Shown here one piece after another: positions 43,368-52,326 of a DNA stretch of 64,000 bases. The translations under genes were made by a program, and so were the position numbers. The notes beneath the pieces were generated by a model. That model was not told the DNA's origin. It saw only the letters and a program-made list of their open reading frames with translations, and did not search any database. The stretch comes from Pedobacter fastidiosus (lineage in GTDB: Bacteria; Bacteroidota; Bacteroidia; Sphingobacteriales; Sphingobacteriaceae): NCBI RefSeq assembly GCF_014306625.1, contig NZ_JACRYL010000005.1, positions 161,132 through 225,131 on the forward strand. Direction: 5' to 3'. Every line of letters starts with the position of its first letter. The stretch's first letter is position 1.

Positions 43368-44615
43368 ATGAACTACAAACAATACTTCGAAAACGCAAAG
43401 CAAGCTAGTCGCACCATGACAAGCATTTCTAAAGAAACAACCAACGCTGTTTTAGCAGACTTGGCCGAAACTTTGGTTTTGCATAGCGAAGAAATCCTGA
43501 GTGAAAACGCAAAGGATTTAGCAAAAATGCCAATTGAAGATCCGAAGTATGATCGATTAAAACTGACCAAAGAGCGCATCAATGATATAGCAAATGATGT
43601 TAAAAATGTAGTTAGTTTGGTAAGTCCACTGGGTGAAATACTTTCGGATAAAGTTCTAGAGAATAAACTTCAGATTCAAAAAATTAAAGTTCCGCTTGGG
43701 GTTGTTGGCGTAATTTACGAAGCACGACCAAATGTTACTGCAGATGTTTTTTCGCTTTGCTTTAAAACAGGAAATATTGCCGTTTTAAAAGGTGGAAGTG
43801 ATGCAGAATTCTCGAATTTGGCTATTGCTAAAGTAATTCATGAAGTACTGGAAAAGCATGAAGTTAATCTTGATGTTTTAACTTTATTGCCCGCAGAACG
43901 AACCGCAACCGAAGCTTTATTAAACGCTAGAGGTTTTGTTGATGTGCTGATTCCTCGTGGAAGTCAATCGCTAATTAATTACGTTCGGGAGAATAGTAAA
44001 ATCCCTGTTATTGAAACTGGAGCTGGAATTGTGCATACCTATTTTGATGAATCAGGAGATTTAGAAAAGGGAAAAGCCATTATTTTTAATGCAAAAACAA
44101 GAAGAGTTAGCGTTTGTAATTCGTTGGATTGTGTGTTGATAAACCAAAACAGATTGGAAGATTTGGTAGAACTGCTCTTGCCCTTGGCCGAAGGAGATGT
44201 GGAGCTGTTTGCAGATGAAAAAAGCTACAATCTTTTGAAGGCATCTTATCCAGCAGAACTTTTAAATCCAGCAACACCAGAACACTTCGGGACTGAATTT
44301 TTATCGTTAAAACTTGCCGTTAAAGTGGTTGATGATTTAGAAGACGCCTTAAATCACATTGCAAATTATAGTTCGAAACATAGTGAAGCCATCATTTCTG
44401 AAGATGCGGAAAACATTGCTAAGTTTTTAAATCAGGTAGATGCAGCTGCGGTTTATGCAAACGCTTCTACAGGTTTTACGGATGGCGCACAGTTTGGTTT
44501 AGGCGCAGAAATTGGAATCAGCACTCAAAAACTTCACGCCCGCGGACCCATGGGGTTAGAAGAATTAACCAGTTATAAATGGGTTGTTAGGGGCGATGGG
44601 CAAGTAAGGAAGTAA
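43368..44615 (+). CDS. proA: Glutamate-5-semialdehyde dehydrogenase (gamma-glutamyl phosphate reductase)
   Basis: Second step of proline synthesis; uses NADPH. 415 residues with VPLGVVGVIYEARPNVTADVFSLCFKTGNIAVLKGGSDAEFSN, IPRGSQSLINYVRENSKIPVIETGAGIVHTYFDE, and the catalytic Cys region RRVSVCNSLDCVLINQ (Cys in VCNSLDCVL). The C-terminal GAEIGISTQKLHARGPMGLEELTSYKWVVRGDGQ is the family signature. Second gene of the proBA pair; no proC in the window. Confidence 0.96.
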   Translation: MNYKQYFENAKQASRTMTSISKETTNAVLADLAETLVLHSEEILSENAKDLAKMPIEDPKYDRLKLTKERINDIANDVKNVVSLVSPLGEILSDKVLENKLQIQKIKVPLGVVGVIYEARPNVTADVFSLCFKTGNIAVLKGGSDAEFSNLAIAKVIHEVLEKHEVNLDVLTLLPAERTATEALLNARGFVDVLIPRGSQSLINYVRENSKIPVIETGAGIVHTYFDESGDLEKGKAIIFNAKTRRVSVCNSLDCVLINQNRLEDLVELLLPLAEGDVELFADEKSYNLLKASYPAELLNPATPEHFGTEFLSLKLAVKVVDDLEDALNHIANYSSKHSEAIISEDAENIAKFLNQVDAAAVYANASTGFTDGAQFGLGAEIGISTQKLHARGPMGLEELTSYKWVVRGDGQVRK

Positions 44616-44803
44616 TAAGCCCCAACCTTTGAAAGGTTGTGCTTTGGCTTGTTTTGCATGCCCTCCCCAAAGGGAAGGGAAACAGACGTTGTCGGTGAAA
44701 CCATAGCTCAAAGTACATTTTTTATATTGAAAAGTTAAGCTTTGGTTACAGCAAATTGCTAAACCCACAATCCACCGAATAAAAAAATACTTCTACTTAA
44801 AGT

Positions 44804-44820
44804 CCTCCCCTCGGGGGAGG
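44804..44820. terminator. GC-rich hairpin in proA/MBL convergent gap
   Basis: CCTCCCC-TCG-GGGGAGG, a 7-bp stem just before the end of the MBL gene. The 220-bp gap 44616-44835 also holds CAACCTT-TGA-AAGGTTG at 44623-44639. Both are typical of Bacteroidota convergent ends. The T runs are weak, so efficiency is uncertain. Confidence 0.5.
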
Positions 44821-44835
44821 ATTTAGGAGGGGCTT

Positions 44836-46218
44836 CTATACCTCAAAAACCTCGCCTCTTTCTGGCGCTACCACATCAAAACCTTCCTCTTTTAAAGCAT
44901 CAGACAAGCTTTGCAAACTCTTATCTTCTCCATGTACTAGAAAAACTTTTTTAGGTCGGCCGGTTTGTTTAACCGTTCTAACCAAATCATCATGATCGCC
45001 GTGGCCGCTAAGTAAATCAGTTTGACGAATGGTTGCGTAAATCATCATTTCACGGTCTTTAATTCTTACAATTGGTGCACCACTTAATAATTTGTATCCC
45101 AAGGTACCTTTGGCGCAATAACCGATAAAAAGTAGGGTACAGTAATAATTTTGAATATTGTAATAAAGGTGATCTTGGATTCTCCCCCCTTCCAACATTC
45201 CTGCAGAAGAAATGATAATGCAGGGATCAAAGTAATTGGAAACATCTTTACTTTCTTTCATGGTATGAACATAAGCCAAATGCTCAAATTCAAATTCATC
45301 GCCCATGGTTTTATAAAAATCTTTAGCTTCCTGATTAACCAAATTGTGGTGTTTTCTGTAAACATCTGTAGCTTGAATTGCCATGGGGCTATCTACAAAA
45401 ATCTGTACTGGAGGTAACAATTTTTTGGTAAAAATCTGGTTTAGTGCAAACACCAAAGATTGGGTTCTTCCAATACTAAAAGCAGGAATGATCAATCGCC
45501 CGGGGCTTTTAATGCAGGCTTCTGTAATTTCCTGAACCAATCGTTCTTCTAAAGTTTGATCTTTGGTATGGTAACGGCCGCCATAAGTAGATTCGCAAAC
45601 AAAATAATCGACTTCTGGAATCGGTTCTGGTTTAACTAAAACTGGATAATTTTCCCTGCCAATGTCTCCAGAGAAGGCAATTTTCTTTTCTTCTCCTTGA
45701 TCGTTTATCGTTAAAACAGCAGCAGCGGCGCCTAATAAATGGCCAACTGGAATAAACGTTAAGCTGATATCGCCATTAATGCGGAAAGGTTTATTAAAAG
45801 CAATGGTTACAAAACGATCGATGGTATCCATTACGTGCTTGTGCAGGTACAATGGCTTTGGCCCACTAAAATTACCCCGTTTGGTACGAGGCTTACGGCC
45901 TTGTTTTCTTAGAAAAAGCTCTACAGAATCGAACAATAAAATAGAAGCTAAATCTGCCGTTGGTGGCGTACAAAGTACTTGTCCATCAAAACCCAACCTC
46001 ACCAAAGTGGGTAAATTTCCTGAGTGATCTATGTGTGCGTGGGTTAAAATAACTAAATTTATACTGGCCGGATCGAATGGAAATTGTTGGTTTTCTTCTT
46101 GATAGGTATCCTTTTCGTAATCTAATCCGCAATCGACCAAAATTTTATAATGGCCAACTTCTAGCAGGTGCATACTTCCTGTTACCTGTTGCGCAGCGCC
46201 CCAAAACGTTAACTTCAT
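44836..46218 (-). CDS. MBL-fold beta-CASP RNA-processing hydrolase
   Basis: 460 residues. Metallo-beta-lactamase motifs: LTHAHIDHSGNLP (HxHxDH), VGHLLGAAAAVL, FSGDIGRENYP, CESTYGGRYH. Beta-CASP insertion (LIIPAFSIGRTQSLVFALNQI; DSPMAIQATDVYRKHHN; SSAGMLEGGRIQDHLY). A closing RMMBL part has VKQTGRPKKVFLVHGED. It belongs with the archaeal CPSF-like/YsiA-type beta-CASP nucleases rather than RNase J, and is expected to cut RNA. Cytoplasmic, single gene. Confidence 0.9.
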   Translation of the reverse strand: MKLTFWGAAQQVTGSMHLLEVGHYKILVDCGLDYEKDTYQEENQQFPFDPASINLVILTHAHIDHSGNLPTLVRLGFDGQVLCTPPTADLASILLFDSVELFLRKQGRKPRTKRGNFSGPKPLYLHKHVMDTIDRFVTIAFNKPFRINGDISLTFIPVGHLLGAAAAVLTINDQGEEKKIAFSGDIGRENYPVLVKPEPIPEVDYFVCESTYGGRYHTKDQTLEERLVQEITEACIKSPGRLIIPAFSIGRTQSLVFALNQIFTKKLLPPVQIFVDSPMAIQATDVYRKHHNLVNQEAKDFYKTMGDEFEFEHLAYVHTMKESKDVSNYFDPCIIISSAGMLEGGRIQDHLYYNIQNYYCTLLFIGYCAKGTLGYKLLSGAPIVRIKDREMMIYATIRQTDLLSGHGDHDDLVRTVKQTGRPKKVFLVHGEDKSLQSLSDALKEEGFDVVAPERGEVFEV

Positions 46219-46520
46219 CTTTCTTTTCTGTAGGGTAAATTGTTTTGTGTAAAGTAGTATAATTGATGGAATTTTTAAACAATACGACGTAATTTTTTGG
46301 TTAAGGCGAGTCTTTGTATCTCAACGCGATAAAAATTAATACTTTGATGTTGTTTTTTGAAAAGCTCCGAAGGAGTTCTTTTGGAACAATTGTACTAGTT
46401 TTTATGAACAATCAGTTACGCCTTTTTCTTCAAATCCGTACCTCGTACCTCGGTTTTGCGTTTTTTCCACTTCAGTTTGGTTTAGGATGGTAATTTTTCG
46501 CCAAAAGTATTATCGTTGTT

Positions 46521-46632
46521 ATTAAACCCGACAATAGCGAGCACGCAGTGTTAACCTTTTTAGGTTTACAACGAAGTAAAGCGAATGGCGGGTCTGCAAA
46601 CTGCTATGAAAACCGAACCATTCATTTCCAAA
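46521..46632 (-). repeat. Dispersed element, copy C
   Basis: On the minus strand it begins TTTGGAAATGAATGGTTCGG and ends GTCGGGTTTAAT. The stem base is CCCG...CGGG with an inner AACCTAAAAAGGTT hairpin. It lies in the 475-bp gap 46219-46693 between divergent genes. The rest of that gap shows no ORF or recognised RNA, apart from a -7 box at 46670. Confidence 0.75.
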
Positions 46633-46669
46633 TCATTTAAAGCAAAATGGTATTAATATTTTAAAGCCT

Positions 46670-46677
46670 TATCTTTG
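46670..46677 (+). promoter_or_regulatory. -7 box before 46694 gene
   Basis: TATCTTTG fits TAnnTTTG; predicted leader about 13 nt to the ATG at 46694. Confidence 0.6.
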
Positions 46678-46693
46678 TAAGAAAACATCAGTA

Positions 46694-46948
46694 ATGCAAG
46701 AACCTTTTGATATAGAAGTTGGCAAAACCACTTATTCGGTTTTTCCAGAAGGAAACGATACATACACCATTTTTAAAAATGGCAAAGAGCACATTCAAAT
46801 TATGAAGGATACTTCTTCAATTTGGTTAAAAATGGATTATAAAACTGAACTGCCTATTTTTGAGGAAGATGAAGAGGTAAATGCAATTGGAATTGCAATC
46901 TCAAATTACGTTCCTGAGGAAGAGGATGAAGAAGAAGAGGAATTGTAG
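46694..46948 (+). CDS. Small acidic protein, unknown
   Basis: 84 residues, soluble, with an N-terminal beta-like part (FDIEVGKTTYSVFPEGNDTYTIFKNGKEHIQI) and a strongly acidic C-terminus (VPEEEDEEEEEL). No named family recognised, though similar short acidic proteins are common in Sphingobacteria. It has its own promoter box and a terminator, so it is a genuine monocistronic gene. Confidence 0.7.
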   Translation: MQEPFDIEVGKTTYSVFPEGNDTYTIFKNGKEHIQIMKDTSSIWLKMDYKTELPIFEEDEEVNAIGIAISNYVPEEEDEEEEEL

Positions 46949-46956
46949 AAAATAAA

Positions 46957-46982
46957 AAAGTCCCGAATAAAATCGGGACTTT
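46957..46982 (+). terminator. Intrinsic terminator after 46694 gene
   Basis: AAAGTCCCGA (46957-46966) and TCGGGACTTT (46973-46982), perfect 10-bp stem. A-rich before and T-rich after, so it can serve both convergent genes. Confidence 0.8.
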
Positions 46983-47007
46983 GTTTTAAGCAATTTAATT
47001 GGTGCAA

Positions 47008-47391
47008 TTACCTAGTACAGTTTGCCGTCCAGGTTTGGCCATCTTTAGAAACGAGCATTTTCAGCGTACTCGCATCAATACTGATTCCTGTTAAGCCAGA
47101 ACCAATACTTACGTAACTGTTATCGCCTGTTTTCTCGAATTTAACTCCAGTAATATCTGGAATATTGTTTCCGAAGTAAAAATTGTAAGTTTCGCCAACT
47201 TTGCTCACCGTAACTTTACCATCAGAACTGTTGATTGTTGTTTCTCCACTTCTGTAAGAAACCGTACCATTGTAAGTACCTACAAAGAAATCTTTATCGG
47301 CTGGATCTGTATCTTTTTTACAAGATACCATAACTGTTAATGCTATTAAAAGCATGCTAAAAATTTGAACTGTCTTTTTCATCTCTTTCAC
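47008..47391 (-). CDS. Small lipoprotein, unknown
   Basis: 127 residues with a lipoprotein signal (IALTVMVSCKKD, Cys at about 24). The mature part is beta-rich (FFVGTYNGTVSYRSGETTINSSDGKVTVSKVGETYNFYF), lipocalin-like in pattern, ending CTR. An ATG three codons later (47382) is an equally possible start. Monocistronic; the upstream 377-bp gap holds no other gene. Confidence 0.7.
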   Translation of the reverse strand: MKEMKKTVQIFSMLLIALTVMVSCKKDTDPADKDFFVGTYNGTVSYRSGETTINSSDGKVTVSKVGETYNFYFGNNIPDITGVKFEKTGDNSYVSIGSGLTGISIDASTLKMLVSKDGQTWTANCTR

Positions 47392-47768
47392 TTTTTTTAT
47401 TTTTCAAATAGGTTATAAATGTAACAGCCTATTGACAATGACTATGCCAAAGAGATTATTTTGAGGGAGAAAACGATCAGAAAACTTAGTACAATAAATT
47501 TATTTTTTAATTTAAAGTACTGAAAGACAGTTGCTTGTTTTTAATTTCGTTCTTGAAATAAACTTGGTCTTAAATAAGCTGTAAAACTACAAACAAGCAG
47601 AAATCTTTTATTGATGAACTGTTTAGTTTAATGGAACTTTTATAAAATCAGATAATCGAATTACTTCTTATCCCGATTAAAAAATTTTTTAACCTAAGGA
47701 ATATTTTCTATTTTGCTGGCATGTCTATTACGATTCGTAATATCGATAAATGCCAAACGCTCTATTAA
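47392..47768. other. Gene-free gap between divergent genes
   Basis: No supportable ORF, RNA or terminator. It contains inverted GCTTGTTT/AAACAAGC pieces near 47535 and 47593 and a promoter-like CTATTTTGC near 47710, which could serve the membrane-protein pair at 47769. Confidence 0.4.
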
Positions 47769-48371
47769 ATGAAATTTTCTGATAATTTACAAAAGTTACT
47801 TCCTTTTGGTTACCTTTTTCTTGTGGTGCTAGGAATACTTAAAGAGAGTATTTTTTATTATCAGATCGACATCAACATTTTGAAATATTCTAATCTGATG
47901 GATATTTTAATCAGCCCAATTGCAACTTTAACTTCTAACCTTGTTGTATTTATTGCAGTAATAATTTTCTCCATTATTTTGTATGCCTACCCAGCGTTTT
48001 TGGCAAAAAAGCTTGATAAAAAATGGGCTCAAAAATTATCGGGTTTAAAAAATTCAGAAACACTAAGCGAAGATCAAGTAAAAAATCATTTTACAAATTT
48101 TTTTGCGGTTCTTCTTGCATGCGGATTGTTTTCATTCTTTATTGGGATAGGATTTGGACAAGGAAAAGTTTTAGCCAAAAGGATAAATAACAGTTCAGTT
48201 AAGTATGATCATATTCTAAATTACAATAGTGGAGAGGCTGAAATAATTTACCTAATCGACGTAAATAGCGTTTACTATTTTTATGTATCTAAAGGAAGTA
48301 AAACCATTAAACTTGCACCAATTGGCTCAGTAAAAAACATAGAATTAACCTTAAATAAAAGATTAAAATGA
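47769..48371 (+). CDS. Membrane protein, unknown
   Basis: 200 residues with three hydrophobic stretches, about 14-28, 48-78 (LVVFIAVIIFSIILYAYPAF) and 115-135 (FFAVLLACGLFSFFIGIGFGQGK), then an extracytoplasmic or cytoplasmic domain of about 60 residues. No family recognised. It overlaps the next gene by 4 bp (ATGA), so the two are translated together. Confidence 0.65.
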   Translation: MKFSDNLQKLLPFGYLFLVVLGILKESIFYYQIDINILKYSNLMDILISPIATLTSNLVVFIAVIIFSIILYAYPAFLAKKLDKKWAQKLSGLKNSETLSEDQVKNHFTNFFAVLLACGLFSFFIGIGFGQGKVLAKRINNSSVKYDHILNYNSGEAEIIYLIDVNSVYYFYVSKGSKTIKLAPIGSVKNIELTLNKRLK

Positions 48372-48613
48372 CCGAAATAAAACTAGAGGAATTGAGTAAC
48401 GAGGAGTTACTAAAAAGAGAAAAAATGATAATCACAGTAACCTATACGCTTGCAGGTATGCTATTGTTATTATTTGGTTTGGGCATATTTTTAACTTTCA
48501 AAAAAGGTTTTACGGCATTAACCGTTGTTCCTATTGCGTTATTGCCAATTGTGATTATTAATTTTGGAAATATTAAAAAAATAAAAGCCGAACGAAAACT
48601 GAGGAATTTATAG
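48368..48613 (+). CDS. Small membrane protein coupled to 47769 gene
   Basis: 81 residues: an acidic N-terminal helix (MTEIKLEELSNEELLKREK), then two membrane helices (about 22-44 and 49-66) and a basic end (IKKIKAERKLRNL). The N-terminal pattern, with ELSNEEL, resembles small Bacteroidota membrane proteins of unknown role. Overlaps its upstream partner by 4 bp; its stop abuts the convergent SanA-like gene with no gap. Confidence 0.65.
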   Translation: MTEIKLEELSNEELLKREKMIITVTYTLAGMLLLLFGLGIFLTFKKGFTALTVVPIALLPIVIINFGNIKKIKAERKLRNL

Positions 48614-49273
48614 TTACTCTTTGGTATAATTAGACGGGCCATTTACTTCAACTGGCTCACCTAAATATTGGGGTTTTCTTTTTCGCCAAACATCAATTAC
48701 AGATTTGGTGATGGCCAAATATTCTCTAAAGGAAACATACTTATAGCCTAGATAGGTGCCGTTGTTAGCGGAAAATCCATACGATTTTATGCCGAGTTCG
48801 TTGCCAATGTAAACGCAACGATTGAGGTGATATTTTTGGCTAACTAAAATTGCGGTATCAACCTTGAAAATTTCCTTTGCTCTATACATGGTTGAGTAGC
48901 TATCGAAACCAGCATAATCAATATAAATTTTATTGGTGTCAACTCCATTTTCGTAGCAATACAGTTTCATAACGGTTAACTCATCGTGCTCATCTCTGCC
49001 GTTATCTCCCGATAAAAGTAGCTTATCGACTTTATGACTTTTGTAAAGCGAAATCCCAGCATCTAGCCTATCTTTTAAATATTTACTTGGTTTATTGCCG
49101 TTAATTCCTGCCCCGAAAATAATGGCGACTTTTGCTTTTGGAACATTGTTTTTAGAAGAGAATATTAGGCTATCTGTTGTAAGCTTTACATAAAAATTTG
49201 TGGCGACAACAGTAACAACACCAAGTAAAACAAGAATGCAAATAGGCTTTATGAATCGTATGAGTTTTTTCAT
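48614..49273 (-). CDS. SanA/YdcF-like protein (DUF218)
   Basis: 219 residues with one N-terminal membrane helix (about 10-28) and a DUF218 domain: VAIIFGAGINGNKPSKYLKDRLDAGISLYKSHKVDKLLLSGDNG, then DYAGFDSYSTMYRAKEIFKVDTAILVSQKYHLNRCVYIGNELG. This matches SanA, an inner-membrane protein affecting envelope permeability and vancomycin sensitivity; the fold binds SAM-like or nucleotide ligands. Last gene of a tight minus-strand run; its ATG directly follows the preceding stop (TAAATG). Confidence 0.88.
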   Translation of the reverse strand: MKKLIRFIKPICILVLLGVVTVVATNFYVKLTTDSLIFSSKNNVPKAKVAIIFGAGINGNKPSKYLKDRLDAGISLYKSHKVDKLLLSGDNGRDEHDELTVMKLYCYENGVDTNKIYIDYAGFDSYSTMYRAKEIFKVDTAILVSQKYHLNRCVYIGNELGIKSYGFSANNGTYLGYKYVSFREYLAITKSVIDVWRKRKPQYLGEPVEVNGPSNYTKE

Positions 49274-50017
49274 TTATTTATATTCTACTCCGTTGTACTT
49301 TAGTTTTTTTATATTGTGTTTGATGGTTTTTTTTTCGATGCAGTCTTCCTTCACTGGAATATTTTTAGTGTAAACAATAGTTTCTTTTACAATTAAATTG
49401 TTTAACCCATTAGTTTTGTTGGCATCAATATCGATAACCGATTCGGTGTCTTCAAACTCGCCGGCGCAGTTCATATCCCATTCCCCATGAGCATCTGAAA
49501 TAGTATAATTTTTTAAAATCCTTTTTAAAGATTTTGTCTCTACAACAAATAACGATAAATCTGTTTGACTATATGGATTAGGCCTGCTGCTACCGGTATA
49601 GCTAACCCGAATACCAAAAGCACGTGTTTCGGCAGTTAAATTATATAATCCTGTATCAATTATAATATTCGATAGTACTACTGCATCAGATGTCCAGGCG
49701 TTTTCTTCGTAATATTTGTACAATATTTTACCTGTAGTATTATCTGCAATGATAACATAGGCATCTAATTCGAAGTAACTGTTTCCGGATTCATCTTTCT
49801 CATTTTTTCTATATTTTGGAATCACCATTACGGTCTGTGATTTTGAATAGGGCAAAACCTTTTCTACATATAATTCCTCATTAATATCTTTTTCTTTCAA
49901 CCCGAGTTGGCTCAATACTTTCTTTAATAAAAATTCTTGATCAAGCTTTCCTTTTCCAAACGAAAAAGCATGGGTAGCTAGGAAGAGGAATGAAAAAATA
50001 AACAATATTTTACGCAT
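49274..50017 (-). CDS. Exported protein, unknown
   Basis: 247 residues with a signal peptide (MRKILFIFSFLFLATHAFSF). The mature part contains SKSQTVMVIPKY, ELDAYVIIADNTTGKILYKYYEENAWTSDAVVLSNIIIDTGLYNL and ETRAFGIRVSYTGSSRPNP, a pattern I associate with small periplasmic beta proteins but cannot name. It abuts sanA-like with no gap and follows the small membrane-protein gene by 9 bp. Confidence 0.65.
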   Translation of the reverse strand: MRKILFIFSFLFLATHAFSFGKGKLDQEFLLKKVLSQLGLKEKDINEELYVEKVLPYSKSQTVMVIPKYRKNEKDESGNSYFELDAYVIIADNTTGKILYKYYEENAWTSDAVVLSNIIIDTGLYNLTAETRAFGIRVSYTGSSRPNPYSQTDLSLFVVETKSLKRILKNYTISDAHGEWDMNCAGEFEDTESVIDIDANKTNGLNNLIVKETIVYTKNIPVKEDCIEKKTIKHNIKKLKYNGVEYK

Positions 50018-50026
50018 AAAGTATTT

Positions 50027-50356
50027 TTATAAATTGAAAGATAAAAAAAGCGAGGCTAAAAATGCAACAATGCTGATAATGAATATAGTTAAGGCAGAAT
50101 TCTTTAAATTATTTATTCCTTTTTGTCTGAACTTGTTGAACTCCCAAAAAATGAATAAACTGTAAACGAAGCAAAAGCCCGTTGTCAATTTCAGAAATAA
50201 ACTTAGCTCTCCAACAAATGAAAATTGGTCGTCTCTAATATTTCTTGGCAATAAGTATCCTGCAGAATTGTAAAAAATTAGAATCGCTAAAGAGAGAATC
50301 AACAATCTAATCAAGAAATAAGTTACTGCCGTTGATTTGAAATTTGGTTGTCTCAT
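50027..50356 (-). CDS. Small membrane protein, unknown
   Basis: 109 residues with three membrane helices at about 10-30, 46-66 and 85-106. No motif identified. It sits 9 bp before the exported-protein gene and 3 bp after the lipoprotein gene, inside the same operon. Confidence 0.6.
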   Translation of the reverse strand: MRQPNFKSTAVTYFLIRLLILSLAILIFYNSAGYLLPRNIRDDQFSFVGELSLFLKLTTGFCFVYSLFIFWEFNKFRQKGINNLKNSALTIFIISIVAFLASLFLSFNL

Positions 50357-50359
50357 CGA

Positions 50360-51118
50360 TTATTTTACGCCGTTTACATCAAAGGCTTTAATTACAAGGT
50401 CTCCAAGATGGCTATTTTCAAAAAGTACCTTATCAATTTTATATTTCTTGGTGATGGTTTCGCTTGGCATATCTTCCTTCATCGTATTGGTATTTGTTTC
50501 TTTATAAATCCCTTTCAGCACGTCTAAATCTAATTCCGTTTGCCCGCCAGCACCCATACTAAAGCTATTTATATTTACAAGTACCAATTCATTATTGATG
50601 TATTTATAACTGCTAAATAAATTTCCGGACGGCCCGGTACCATACATTTGAAATGTTAGAACGCCAAACTTGTCGATACCTACATTTTCAGTATCGTAAA
50701 TTTGATAAACATCTGATCTATATTTCGGCTCAACTGCAGAAAAGGATTTTTTATCTAGGACATAGCTGTTATCGATTTGCCTTAACAATATAAGGCTGGC
50801 TCTTTTATCAATCGTATCCGTTTTTTTGATCAAAACAAGTACCTTATCCTTCCGCCCATCATGATTTAAATCGCCTTCGGCTTCCAGATCTATTGCATAA
50901 TTTTTGGGGACGAAGCTTTTTGCATTTTTCCCCGATAATGGAAACGAGACTTCACCCGGCTCTACATTATCTGAAACATTTGAGGTGGTTGAATCTACAA
51001 CTTTGGCAATAGCAATCGTATCTTGCTTTTCTGATTTTACCATGGGCTTTTCTCTATTGGTACAGGCTAAGAAAGTAGCAGTTATAGATAGAAAAACGGT
51101 TATAATTGTTGTTTTCAT
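50360..51118 (-). CDS. Lipoprotein with calcium-loop-like motif, unknown
   Basis: 252 residues with lipoprotein signal ITATFLACTN (Cys19). After a Ser/Thr/Lys linker the segment EAEGDLNHDGRKDKVLVLIKK has the D-x-N-x-D-G pattern of FG-GAP/VCBS or dockerin-like calcium loops. The remainder is beta-rich (SLILLRQIDNSYVLDKKSF). Role unknown; the 52327 product has the same loop (DFNGDGVKDILIF), so these two may be related. It is 7 bp from the upstream lipoprotein gene. Confidence 0.65.
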   Translation of the reverse strand: MKTTIITVFLSITATFLACTNREKPMVKSEKQDTIAIAKVVDSTTSNVSDNVEPGEVSFPLSGKNAKSFVPKNYAIDLEAEGDLNHDGRKDKVLVLIKKTDTIDKRASLILLRQIDNSYVLDKKSFSAVEPKYRSDVYQIYDTENVGIDKFGVLTFQMYGTGPSGNLFSSYKYINNELVLVNINSFSMGAGGQTELDLDVLKGIYKETNTNTMKEDMPSETITKKYKIDKVLFENSHLGDLVIKAFDVNGVK

Positions 51119-51125
51119 TTGGATT

Positions 51126-51746
51126 TTATTTCTTCAAAAAATCTTCTTCTTTTTTCATGCTGGTGAATTCTTTTTTATCCTCATCCCACAAATAGGCTAG
51201 ATAGTAAACCTTTGTTGATCCAAGCTTTTCCTTGCATATACTAGAAATAAATAATTTACTATTGTTTTTGTATATGGCACTATCCTCGGCATTCGAGCAA
51301 GAATTCTCTTCTCCTAAGGGCAAATCGTAAATTTTACCATCTCGAGTATCTACCATAAAGCCCATTATACAGCTGGTTCCACAGCCAAAAGTTGCTAAAA
51401 TGTAATTGCTGGCAAAGCCAACTTCATTCGTTTTGTAGGCTTCAATAATTCGGGTTTTAAAATCTTTAGCCTCTGGATAACTAGACCAAGCTATAGGCGC
51501 TTTAGCTTCATTTAATTCTGTATTGGATGCAAATTTTTCAAAATTAACACTGTCTGTATGATAAATCTCTTCATCATTATTTGCCTCTTTTGATTCAATT
51601 ATGGAAGTATCTTTAACAATTGCTGTTTCCGTTACAGCTGTATCCTTTTTCAAAGAATCGTCTAGTTGATTGGCAGTTTTAGAGTCGTTTTTGCAACCGA
51701 GCATAATTATAGGGATTGCAAGTATGGCTATGATTTTTCTCATCAT
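51126..51746 (-). CDS. Lipoprotein, unknown
   Basis: 206 residues with lipoprotein signal (AIPIIMLGCKND, Cys18). A Lys/Thr/Glu-rich linker is followed by a compact domain (about 70-206) with FKTRIIEAYKTNEVGFASNYILATFGCGTSCIMGFMVDTRDGKIYDLPLG; the closely spaced Cys in FGCGTSC could form a disulfide. Not recognised as a named family. Second gene in the run from 52241 downward. Confidence 0.65.
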   Translation of the reverse strand: MMRKIIAILAIPIIMLGCKNDSKTANQLDDSLKKDTAVTETAIVKDTSIIESKEANNDEEIYHTDSVNFEKFASNTELNEAKAPIAWSSYPEAKDFKTRIIEAYKTNEVGFASNYILATFGCGTSCIMGFMVDTRDGKIYDLPLGEENSCSNAEDSAIYKNNSKLFISSICKEKLGSTKVYYLAYLWDEDKKEFTSMKKEEDFLKK

Positions 51747-51782
51747 CTTGATATTAATTATATCTATTTGAAACCTGTACTA

Positions 51783-52241
51783 TTATTTCATTGCGATAAA
51801 TATCTCAACAACGGCATTTTCCGGATTTTGAGATTTTTCATCGTACACTTCGAAATCAGCAGTATAAGCCCTGTTCAAATCCATATTCCAAATTTTTTCC
51901 CATTCATTATATACAATACCCTGCATTAAATTCCCTTGGGCTAAAAATTTTTGGTACTGAGTAGTCTCAATTTTATTGCCTACCATTCCTTCGGGAATTT
52001 CACTTAAATCTTTAACCTCGCAACCTAATATCGTAGTATATGGTTTCGTATAATCTAGTTCGTAATCGGTATAAATGCTATAAACCGCAGTGGATATTTT
52101 GTTAGGAATTTTCGCTAAAATGTTATCAGTCATAAATTTGGCCCATAATTCTTGGATGTCTTTTCCAGCTTGTCCATTTTCGTTGGTTGTTCTTACCGAA
52201 ATACCAATTACATTAAATGATTTAATTTCTTGCGTCGTCAT
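51783..52241 (-). CDS. GyrI-like / effector-binding domain protein
   Basis: 152 residues from ATG 52241, beginning MTTQEIKSFNVIGISVRTTNENGQAGKDIQELWAKFM. This pattern, with the later IPEGMVGNKIETTQYQKFLAQG, fits the GyrI-like/AraC effector-binding fold. Such stand-alone domains bind small molecules, or proteins such as gyrase. A TTG at 52262 is rejected because it lies inside a TACCTTTG promoter box. First gene of the 52241-48614 run, where the gene order is effector-binding protein, two lipoproteins, membrane protein, exported protein, SanA-like. Confidence 0.82.
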   Translation of the reverse strand: MTTQEIKSFNVIGISVRTTNENGQAGKDIQELWAKFMTDNILAKIPNKISTAVYSIYTDYELDYTKPYTTILGCEVKDLSEIPEGMVGNKIETTQYQKFLAQGNLMQGIVYNEWEKIWNMDLNRAYTADFEVYDEKSQNPENAVVEIFIAMK

Positions 52242-52259
52242 GTTTAATTTTATTTTCGG

Positions 52260-52267
52260 CAAAGGTA
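52260..52267 (-). promoter_or_regulatory. -7 box before GyrI-like gene
   Basis: Minus-strand TACCTTTG, exact TAnnTTTG; the predicted leader is about 15 nt. It probably drives the 52241-48614 operon. Confidence 0.6.
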
Positions 52268-52326
52268 GTCGGGTAAACTGACAGCCCTATGTCAAGGGTT
52301 ATTTGGAAATGCTAAAAATATTTACG